Assembly: GCF_011075055.1 (NCBI RefSeq)
Contig: NC_058137.1
Span: 3,286,001 to 3,350,000, forward strand
Origin: Mangifera indica
Lineage: Eukaryota > Streptophyta > Magnoliopsida > Sapindales > Anacardiaceae
Direction of reading: 5' to 3'
DNA: 64,000 nt
Of this stretch, positions 48,930 to 59,955 are shown piece after piece. The notes under the pieces are model-generated. The model made no database searches, had not been told where the DNA came from, and saw nothing but the letters and a program-made list of their open reading frames with translations. The translations under genes and the position numbers were made by a program. How positions within the stretch are numbered: position 1 is the stretch's first letter; every line of letters starts with the position of its first letter.

Positions 48930-50700
48930 TGCCAATTTGAGTCACTTCTGCAAATCTAGTCCTTACTTGATAAGGAGGGAAATTTTGCAGTGCTCACACC
49001 TGTCTTGAAAAGGACAATTAGCTAATTATCAAAAGCTACCCGGTCCGGCGCAAAAGACCTTCAACTGATCAAAATTATGTCAAAGTTTATTAACTCTAAT
49101 TTAAGCTCAACCATATTTGAATTAATACAATTAGAGTTAAATTCAAATCGAATTAAATTAAATTTAAGCTCGACCCATTTCATATAAAATCAAAATCAAA
49201 CTTGAATCAAGTTTTAAACTTGATTCAGTGCTAAAACAATGTTATTAATATATATGTTAATCAAAATAACATCTTTTTATATAAGATTTTTGAACTTTGC
49301 AAATTTGACGAGTTTAACATTTTTAAAGTTCAAATTTACGCTTGAATTCAAAAATGTTGAACTTTCAAACTTAAGCTCAATTGTGCTGCACTTGTTCGAG
49401 GTGGTTTCTCTTTCATTACTTTCTTCAGATCTCCCTGAACAACATTACTCTCTTCTACAAACCCAGTCTTAAAAGAAACAACCTCATGACTGGTAACTTT
49501 CTATTCCTTCTCAATTTCTGGTATGTTTGGTTTACCAAAACTCAAAGGAGAACTAAGCAACATTGCAGTACAAACCAAAACAAGAGACGCAAAAACCAAA
49601 AGGGAAAAGATAAAAAGGAGATGATCTATACAGAAGCATCACAAAACCCACAAGGAACGGATGATTAGAAATTTATATGTAACTTCTTATTGGAAAATAC
49701 ATAACTTTCCTGATTTGAACCGCAAATCTCATTGCATCAATAACCCTTTCACTCTCCAGATAATTTTTACAACAAAAATACAGTCCCTTTTCAATAAAAT
49801 ATAAACAATCAGTCAGAAACAAATCTTCATCCAGTAGATCCGTTCGCAACCAAATTCAAAGAAAACATACTAAGAAATCCAACATACAACTTAACCATAA
49901 AGCCATCCCAAAAATGCAATCAAATGAAATTCCAGGCAATCACAGGATGATCAATTCAATTCAACAGTTGAAACCCAAAAAAAAATAAAAGGAAAGAAAG
50001 AAAAGTTTGAGACTGGTTGCAAAAGTGAGAATTTTCCAGTGAGAGAGAACAAAAAATCCAAGAAATGAGTTAGAAAAGAAATGAACTGATTACCTTAAAG
50101 TCAGCAATGAGTTAAAAAAAAAGTTTGTGCTGGCGAGTGTTCAAGATAGTTTCATGTCAATCCGAACAAAACCCAATTCAGTTTCAGATTAACCTGAACA
50201 TGACTCAAACTATATTTCATGAAAAAAAAATCTCAACCCTAATTCCTTTTTTTATGTGTCGTTCTCAAAATTATCAACTCTATCTACTTTTCTAAATAAA
50301 GCAAAGATGAACACATATGATTGAAAGAGAAATTGTTTAATAATTCTACCATTAAAAAAAATATGAAAATTATGAAAAAGGCCGTTAGATTCATTCCATC
50401 TTAGCTAAGAACCAATACAAATCATTGATCCTTTTTCCCTTAATCTGTTAATTCATCACGAGAGCTTATATTATTTTTATTTATTATGTAATTGTAAGGG
50501 GCTTTGCTCGGTTATGCAGCATGTTCGGCAATCTTCATCAGAACTTTATGCCTTTTCCCTTTCCAGTTGAAGTCCCATCTGAATCCAGAGAGAATTGTGC
50601 TTCTAACTTGCATAAGTAGATGAAAGGCAGATGCCGAATAAAAGCTCCCAGGCCCCTGAAACTTGACAGACGATACTTCAAGATGGGTCAATTGGCCAAT
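48930..50700. other. Intergenic stretch with dispersed repeat
   Basis: Between the thioredoxin-like gene's start and the FAD-synthase-like gene's stop. It contains a TTGAATT/TCAAATTCGA-rich dispersed repeat and, toward 50500-50700, probably the 3'UTR of the minus-strand FAD-synthase-like gene. No coding region was found; the frame 49381-49668 is unrecognised. Confidence 0.5.
49085..49380. repeat. Dispersed repeat, third copy
   Basis: Shares words such as TTAAGCTCGACC, AATTCAAATCG and TTGAATTCAAAA with 17140-17480 and 20020-20520. No structural ends are visible. Confidence 0.45.
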
Positions 50701-53700
50701 TTAAGCAACTTCTGAGAATGTCCCGGGATGGAACTTCTTGCCCAACGATTCAATAGCTGATTCAATTCGTGCTTCATCCTGAAATGATTTTTTTGATATA
50801 ATCAATATCGCAAGGAAACTTTACAAGATTTCTAGAAAAAGCTTGATATCCATGAGGAGATATCTTATACCTTGCCTTCAAATCGAATTATAAGTGGCCC
50901 TTGTCTTGATTTGCGATAGCATGCTTAATATTTGCACAACAGGGAATAAGAGAATTAGGAGACAAAAAAGGGTAATATATTCTCAAGACAACTTATAGAA
51001 ATGACAAATAATCTTACCAATACAAAGGTCTGGGAATTCAAGACAAAGTTTCGACAGAGGTTGAGCGACTTCTACCTGCAATAAGGAAAAAGGCGATGTA
51101 CATCAGAGACAACATTATGAAAAATACAATATCCTCTCCACAGGTTGATCCAGTAAATAAATTCTTGACATAGCTCCTCGGTGTCTAGGCACTAACAATG
51201 GGCAAATCATCAATATGTCAACTAGCTGTAGGGACAATATACGAAATAAAAATTGAAAAGGGTAAATTCAATAACAGTTTAGTCCAGGACATGACGTTTT
51301 ATATGTAAGTGATAATTTCACAACTTCGAATGGAAGCAGCAACATTTGGAAGCAGAGAAAATGGAGGTATGCTCTGCTTGATGACACAGAATACTGCCAT
51401 TGGCACATAAGGATAAGGAAAAAAAGCTTGCTCCAAAAATATTAAGGCATAATTTAGTAATGTGGAAATCGTGTGGGCGGTAAGTAGGCAAACAAAATCT
51501 TCAATGTTAGCAGGAACTCCAGCAACTGTAGCCAAAGTTTAAGGAGGTCAATGTATTAACGGCAATAAGTAACAGTAATCTTTAAGGAGGCATAGTTTCA
51601 CATACATCTGATAGATTTGTTGACAAGCACTTTGATGTATATGGTTCCATCACTGACAAGCCACTAAATTTTAATTTTTCAATCAAACACTTCCACTCCT
51701 TATCCAGTTCAGTGACATTTGTTGCAGCAAGGATGATTACATTTTGACACTTGATCTACAAAAACAGATAAACAAATAAAGTTCAGTGGATAATGAGCAA
51801 CTCAGACTAGCACTATAATAGCTATGTGAAAATGAGAGAGATTATCAAGCGGAGAGGATTAATATCGTGGCCTAATTTGTCAATCAAAGCTTCAATATCA
51901 TTCTTCAATATGAAATTGAAGCCCTACTTGACATTGTAAATGAAGAAGTATTTTCATTACAAGTAAGCCTTTGAAACACATACCAAAGGTACAGGCAACT
52001 CTTCATGATGCAGTAGTTCAGTGATACCTTCGGGCAACAGAGCCATCTGAACAGAAAACCCAAGAATAACATCAAATTCAAGCTTCAAAGGCTTGCATAC
52101 TAGTATATTCATGCCATCTGAAAATAACATAAAAGCTGATGGAGCTGCATATTCCAGGAAAGTAATGAACAACAGCAGATGGGAGACGTGTATGATTTTC
52201 CTGGAACTACAAATGAACCACCTAAATACTGTAAGATGGGGGCATGAAACTCCCTCCAACAAAAAGGCAAAGCATTAATTGAGTCATGCTGTGAACAAAG
52301 TATAAACACAATCGCGTAAGAAATCCTATTTTCCCCAAAACAAGACAAGTGTGTGATGGGGTGGCCATGATCTAGGCTCATGTTATAAAGAAGCAGCGTT
52401 GGATTTAAGTGGTTTTACAGTTGCCAAGTCTCCAAAACATCATGCCTACGGTTGAACCAGTCAATCCATAATACTGTTGGCTACCGGTTTCAATAATTAT
52501 ATTATCAAATGAATTTCCCTACTCATTCCTAACAAGATGCACTATAGTAGCAAATTATCACAATGCAGAAACAATCAATGCTTGACATCAAATTACCTCA
52601 TTTCGATCACCAGTGCAGTGTTCACCAATAAGATGCCTTAGATATTCTTCAAATTCTTCATCAGGAGCCTTAAATTAAAGACAATTAACCAGCATAGAGT
52701 TAGTGGATTAAATAAATAACAAAACCAGTTGATAGTCTTTTATCTTCCCACCAGCAGAAAAAGTGGTTAGAAAGTTCCTTTCTATAGAGTGCCATACTCT
52801 ATCAAAGAATACAATAGAACAAGGCAACAAAACCAGAAAATTTATTAAAAAAGCAAATAAAAAATTGTAAACAAAATTCAACATAAAGAAAATAACTCAC
52901 CAGGCGAACCCCAAAAGCCTTCGCAACACCAGCTAATGTAACATCTGAATGCAATGGGCCTACACCTCCATATATAAAAACCTAAGAGGATCAAGCAAAA
53001 TATGGACAATGAAGAAAAATCATAAATTAGGAAGACAAAACCCTTGACTACAATAATTATCAAAGAGCTCTTTAACAGAATGCAAATTTTACCATATCAT
53101 TAGCAGACTTTTGTCGGTCAACCTCTTCAGCCACAGAATCTACCTGATCCAAAAGAAAGTCACAAAAAATAAAGTAAGAGTATATTAACAATTACAGATT
53201 GTAGAGTTCCAGAAATGAATCCACAGACATAACCCAATAAAACTGATTATCAAATCTTTTTTAGCTTCACCAAGTCCCCTATTTTTCTCAATCTATTTGA
53301 AACTTTTATTTAAATCTTTCTTTCACAAATCAAATGCTTTTGATGATCCATTTGTTTATTTCTTTGCCACTTTTTTAGGGAAATTAATCCTTTGCCACTT
53401 CCGAAACTTTAATTATTTCTTTTACTTTTCAAAACTCTTTAAACTATAAAGATATTTCACTGCAAAAAGTACAGAAATCACTGAAGGGTCCTGCCTTGTC
53501 TGCATTGCACAAGCAAATATACTGCTAAACAATTTTCCTACAAAAAACAATTGTTTACCGAGATGAATTTCAAAAATAGTAACTCACATCATTCTGGACA
53601 ACAGCGGTTTGTTTTACTTTCCAACCAATGCTATGTAGCTTTTTATACAACAAAGGTCCCAACTGATCCTCAACAGTGCCAAACCTGAGCTATGGAACAC

Positions 53701-55137
53701 ATAAAAAGAATACTAGAAGCTTCAGCAAAAGCAACTGATAGAGGGAAACCAGGGAGAGAAATGAAGGTTATGATACACAAAAATGGTCTATGCCTGACCG
53801 ATATCAAAAGGCATTAAACAGACATGTCAATTTCATTTCAGCATTAGAGAAACTTTAGAGCTGGGATAAAGCACATATCACAAATAACCAACTTTTAAGT
53901 GCTAAAAGCATTTTCCAGCCTGCAGACATCTCCAATAACAACAGATAATGCCAACAAGGGACTTACAGAATCTCATCGCCCACAGCAATGATTGATGCTG
54001 TGAACATGCCGCTTCTATGTGAATCAACATTCTCAACGCCATTTGCTATTGCTGGATGGTGATCACAAACTGGTTGAGATAACCTTTTTGCTCTACCTGC
54101 TCTCTCACATCTTCCATCAGCAAGCAAATATGCAGGTTTGAATTTTTCTTTGTTACTGGCTGAGTTGTTGACACACAATAGTGCATTTGGAACTGTGTCA
54201 TATATGCTTCCAATTGAAGTATACCTGTGAAAATGAAGATATTACTCAAAATTAAATTTGTTGAAAATGATGAAGTAGAAAGTTAGTTGATTTATACAAG
54301 CATGTTGCAAATTGATGATGGAATAACTTCAAGAGTCATGGCCTGAACTTACAAAAATGAGAAACACGGTTTATATTTCAAGACTAATAGAGAAATCTCA
54401 TTACCCTTGATCATAGAGACTGCAATACGGCACTTTGCAAGTTAAAATGAAGGCCCACACATCTCTGTCAAAGAAACATTGATAAGTCAAGACCTTGAAA
54501 TTCATCCTAAGTTGAAAATGAATGATAAAAGGAACTTCTGCACACTGCATGATCATGATAACAAGCATGCGTGAAGAAAACTTTTAACAATGACAATATT
54601 TTCTGATGTACCACAAATATGCCAATCTTAGCATGCCAAAAGAAGTCATACTCCAAATTCATCAATTTTTTTACTAAAATCAAGTAATGAACGTATTTCC
54701 CAACATTACGTAAATTTACACAAAATGATAGCATGAAGCTTTCCTTTGACTGCTTAAAATACAACTTCTATGTTTTCTAGCCAGCAAGTTGGCAACTAGT
54801 GGTTTATTAAAATTTTTCATGAATAAATCCTATCAAATAATAACATTCGTTAGAAAACAAAAGCAAACACAAAGAAGTAACATATTTCTAGTGTTGTATC
54901 CAAGACTCTTTGTGTTTCTCATCTCACTAACAGCAACTATTTAGAATAAAATGAAAATGTCAACCATCAGCTACTTGATATGAACTTATTATAATCATTA
55001 GATTCAGTAGCCATGGCAACCAAAGAGCTTATAGTTGATCAAGGCACCTGTATGACCAGTCCAATATAGGATTCACTCTCATGAAAGCTGGCCATCCAGG
55101 TGAACTAGGGGAGAACTGTTCTTGGCCTACCTGCAAG

Positions 55138-55175
<38 letters not shown>

Positions 55176-57658
55176 TGATCCATAGAATATTTTATAAACA
55201 AGTTATAATTGTCTTTTCATAACGGAACATGGAAAATACCGCAGTAGGATCACCAATTCGGACACCAAGGAAAATAGCTCTGATTGGTTTAGCCTTTAGT
55301 AAAGCCTCCAAACCAGACTTGAAATCTGAGCGAATGATATCCAGCTGTAAACCATATCTGCTCGTATAAGAAAATCAATAAGCTACTAGATGTTTTCCCA
55401 TACAATAGGCTTCAAACAGAAATACCTTATTCTTGCCTAAAATTATTATTTTTACAGGTGTAGGGGGAAGAGATTCTCTTACAGTTTTGCCGTATCATAG
55501 GTAAATGAATTGATTTCAGGGAATGCACATGAACTTTCAAAATATATTGTCCCGATTGGAAAGTTATTAAGAGTCCCATTAGAACAACTCTGCTCTCCTT
55601 TATGCAGAAACCAGCCAGCTCTAAGTAGATGGAACAGAACCTAAGCAATAAAAGGTCACCGTCACTATCAGTGGAAACAAAAGAAACCTCAGGTTATGCT
55701 CAAGAAAATTATACATATGAGAACTTACAGTTGAATCCTTTCCTCCATTGAAGCTGAAGGCAACCTCTTCAATGCTGTTGTGGGAACAAATTCAGTACTT
55801 GTCAAGAAATTAGTAAACTCACCAATACCAAAGGATTATTACAAACAATGCTTATCATCATGCAGTACAGAGAACACGATAACTTTTATAGCACTTAACT
55901 TTCACATTTATTTCCTCTTTCAGTGAAAAACAACACAGGCATAATCGAGCAATACAAAGTTGAAAATGAAGAATAAGCGGATCATATTGCTGCAAAATTT
56001 TATTTATAAAACCTAGAGAATAAATGACAAACAGAGCACAAAATAAGCAACAAAAGAACACAAGATTTTACGTGGAAAACTGTTAGGGACCTAAATAAAG
56101 TTGGCAACAAGAGGTATCAACTCCTCCAAGGAAAATAAAGGTGCCCTTGTTCCCGATCAGTCAAAGGCTGCCCAAAAACCCCAAATAACAATAATTTTTT
56201 TTTCCCTTTTTTCTATCAACCCCTCCTTTATAATAATATAATCTCACACCAATCCTGATCAATCCAATACCAAATATAATCACATCAAACATTACCTAAA
56301 TCAAATATTATCTTCTTGATTGAAGTCTAATATTATCTCCCTAATTTATATATTAATATTATATCAATTAATATTAACTTAATTATTGATTTTATTTTTG
56401 TAATTAATATAATCCTAACAAAAACCTGGGAAAAACCACAAGCAGTAACTGGAGAAAAGTTTTAATATAATGAAGAAAATTACAAGGTGAAGGAAAGACT
56501 ATTTGTTCTCTATATCTATGATCTAATTTCTTAGCTCACTCTTTTGTAGCACAGATTTTCTCGCACTTTAGTACAACTGTTATATGCAAACCCTAGTCAT
56601 AGATACTTGATGCGTGTCATGTACCTCTTACTCGACTGATCTTATATGGTTGCACTAAATCTTGCCTACTAATAGGTCACATTGACACAAACGGTTGTAC
56701 CTGCTCTACTACAGGTCACACCACACCCAATTTGTTAGACTAAGCACAGACACTTTAACTGTAGCAAGAAGCCTAACCATTGATTCGAGCAGCCCATTTG
56801 TGAACTCGGATCACCACTACATAATAATTATGTTTCAGAAAAAAAAACTGGTAGTTGTATGGAAAACTCAGTCTCAGACTTTGATACTTCATTCTGCAGC
56901 AATCCAAGGATTAAAACGGCTTCACAAAGGCAATGAGAGCTATCAACTGATTGAGAAAAGATATTAGGAATGCCCCAGGCATCAGTAATTTATATCAAAA
57001 TTCTTAATTTTCCGGCACTTGACGGAGACAACAGATTTTTTTCATTACATTAACTGAAGAATTGTTAACTGGCTAGAAGCCGGTGGCTGTTTCTCATTAA
57101 ATATGGTGTAGAAAGAATAATTCTGCCTCTTCGAAACATTTGAATAATGGGCGGTTAACAAAGATGATATCATAGAATTGCAAACCCAGGAAGACATAAG
57201 TGTTAACAATTGCATAGATGGTAGGAGTGTAATGTTTGCAAGGTAAGATTTGATCCTTTAATCGATCCCAATTTGTCTACTGACCGTTAAAACTTGAGTG
57301 TAAAGCCAAAAAAAAATATTTTCTTGAATATAAATCTATCTCAAGAGAACCATTTGGAACCAACAAGCCACATTGCTTTGCTCAAAATCCAAATAAAATT
57401 AATCATAATATTCAGAATTCCATATTCAATTCAGAAACTCTATACTCATCCAGATGAATGCTCAAATCCAAACCCTTTACATTAAATTTATAGATAAGAT
57501 AACTGCAAGAAATACAAAAATAAAAATCAAACAAATAAACCAAAATGGAAAACTCACGAGTACAAAGCAAGAGCTCTTCGTATAACATATATGGCGTTGT
57601 TATATTTGGTCTTGAGCCTCTGGTCATCACTTTCTCTAATTGCTTTATCGATCTCCAT
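50701..57658 (-). CDS. FAD synthase-like protein (PAPS reductase plus MPT-binding domains)
   Basis: Sixteen exons: 57558-57658, 55729-55774, 55483-55640, 55240-55357, 55048-55130, 54405-54464, 53967-54224, 53588-53684, 53093-53143, 52901-52981, 52597-52668, 51984-52046, 51606-51755, 51018-51075, 50871-50923 and 50701-50778. All are in frame, giving 508 aa. The N-terminal half is a PAPS-reductase/FAD-synthase type domain with the nucleotide-binding SFNGGKDST loop at residues 41-49, [11 protein letters not shown], and [12 protein letters not shown]. The C-terminal half is a MoaB/CinA-like molybdopterin-binding domain (VGDEIL near 270, [20 protein letters not shown] near 329-348, [11 protein letters not shown]). 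It matches Arabidopsis At5g03430 as I recall it. FAD synthases of this fold adenylate FMN with ATP to give FAD. No transit peptide is evident, so it is probably cytosolic. Domain order is the reverse of human FLAD1. Intron 1 holds a solo LTR, and intron 4 has a run of 30 T before its acceptor. Confidence 0.93.
55141..55170. repeat. Poly(A)30 / poly(T)30 tract in intron 4
   Basis: Thirty consecutive A on the plus strand, so 30 T in the transcript of the minus-strand gene. It ends 9 nt before the AG of the intron 4 acceptor (exon 5 starts at 55130), where a polypyrimidine tract is expected. Confidence 0.9.
56081..56420. mobile_element. Solo LTR in intron 1 of the FAD synthase-like gene
   Basis: 340 bp with perfect 7-bp inverted ends (TGTTAGG...CCTAACA) and a perfect 5-bp target duplication, AAAAC (56076-56080 and 56421-56425). 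It shares CAAAGGCTGCCCAAA, an AAATAACAA run and the CCTAACA end with the LTRs at 42901-44187, so it is a relative, though the rest is diverged. There is no interior, which fits LTR-LTR recombination. The orientation is probably minus, by comparison with those LTRs. Confidence 0.8.
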
Positions 57659-59955
57659 AGACCTTGATACACAAAATCTCACAAATCAAGATTCAACACC
57701 AAATTAAAACCAAATGAGATTTCTTAAATTCAAAAAAGCTCACTCTTTTGCCTAAAACCACCCTTATATTCCCCCAAAGATCGGATATTTAACCAAATTA
57801 AGCAAATGGGAAGTCTCAAATCGATAAGATTTCAATAGCTTCTCGAGTTAATAATATACCTTTTAATAGGCTGACTCTCGTGGACTCGTCGCAACTTTAA
57901 AAATAGGAAACTGCAATGAAACCTCAAGTAAATGCAAAAACTTTCTTTGAAGAATGAAAAATTTAAGATATAATGGATTTTATATATATAACCGAAGTTG
58001 CGCTCTTGGTGCCACAGGGTAGTTTTATCTTTCAAAACAAAAAAGGACGTCTTTATTGTGGCCTCTATCTTGCAGAATTTGGTTCATTTATTTATTGTGT
58101 CAAAAATAAAAATAAAAATATTATCACATTATAATATTAAAAAAAAATGAATCACTTTTTCAAAATCAAATCACTTACATCAACTAAGTCTTAGAATATC
58201 GTTAGAGAGATTTAAACTTAAACACTTCATCCTGAAAATTTACCCCTTTATCATCTAAATCATACTTTAGAGAGACTACAAGAGGATTTGTAAAGTTTAA
58301 CACTATACTTTTAGGAAACATTTGGTTAAACGTATTAAAGATTATTTTGATAATTTATTCGTTTATTATTTTTATTATTTTATTCAGTTTATAAGTAATA
58401 AAAGATTTTAATAATATTCTATTATCAATAGAGATATGATAGATACTATAAGAGATATTCTGATTACCACTTTCTCCTTAGATATTAAAATATTACTAAA
58501 AAAATATTAATTTTATCATAACTATATCTTTATTTATTAATTTAAAAAAATAATTATATTTTTAATTAATGTAATAAATAATATAAAAATATTTTAAAAT
58601 AATTATACTTAAAATATTTAAATAAAATAATATATTAATATTTTTTTATTATACTTAATAAAATATAATAATAATTGATATTCAATAATATTTCTTATAA
58701 TTTCTTAATTTTAATAATAAAATATTTTACAAATCAAAAAACCCTCGGTTGTGAGAATGAATGCAGTGGATAAATTCATATAATATTTATTTTTAGGAAT
58801 ATTCTTTTATCCCTCCGTTGCTGCCGAATGATTGGCATGATCTCCGAATAAGACAATTTTCAATGGGAAATTGAAGATACTAATATTTGTTTTTTTAATA
58901 TGTTTTTACATCCAAAATGATATGTTTCTTCTAAAATTATTTTTTCTGTTATTAAAAAATTAAAAAAAGAAAAAGAAAATTATGAAACGGAGAAGAAACT
59001 TCACAGTTTCAATGAGAAGAAAATCAAAAGGAAGACCAAGATGATCCAAAGCAATTCTTCCTTATCCTTGACCTTGTCTTGTCTATCTTAAGTTACCTTA
59101 AAAACAAAACAAAAAATTTTGGAACATTTTCAAAAGCACTTTAGTGCTTAGATTAAAGTCTACAAATACAATTTGAAAACTAAAATGCTTAGACAAATTA
59201 AATTGGGTTTTGCTTAGAAATTCTATAGATTCAAACTCTTTATAAAGATTTTTTTTTTTCTTTTCCTAAACAATTTAAAAATCCCCCATTACTTGTTTCA
59301 GAAAGCTTAACTTCAAAATTATGAGTATAGTCAAACCCTATAATTGTATTGATTATATCATGAATTTATTTTTCTTTCTTAGTTTTTTCAACTTATCATT
59401 TTTATTGAAACAATACATAAATATTACTCTCTTAATTTTTATTTTTTTTATATTCCCATTTGGTACCAAAGTCGTTATGAATAGTTAATGATTTTTTTTT
59501 TAATAACCATTTTTTCTACTATTTGGGTATTTTATGTCTTTTTTCTTGTCAAATTACACTATTATTTACAATCATCTTGTTCTTTGGTACTCCATATTAG
59601 ATCACATGTTTTTTCTCATCACGGCAAGTTCAAACAATAATGATCACTCCATGATTAGACAATGTACATGCTCTTTTGCGCCACTAGAAAAATTGCATTG
59701 CCTTCTATGTGCCACACACCTTCCTCTTCTATTAAACACTTCACAGATGAACGATGTATGACTCACATATTGGGAGGAAATAAAATCTTTCCTTGATTTA
59801 TCAAACACTTCCAGAGAAACATTATCGACCCGGAACAAGGTGAATTAGTTTAACACATCCAAAAAAAAAAACATAGAAGGAAACCAGAGAATGTTCGGAG
59901 ACAGAACTGAAGTCAATTGTCAAGAACAAGGTATGCCATTGTATTGATTAAAAAT
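57659..59955. other. FAD synthase-like upstream and intergenic region
   Basis: The first 350 bp is probably promoter and 5'UTR of the FAD-synthase-like gene; on the minus strand a TATATATATAAAA box lies at about 57977-57990. A 5'UTR intron is possible, since AAAAG/GTATATT occurs near 57860. The rest, especially 58080-58740, is extremely AT-rich and non-coding. Confidence 0.5.
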
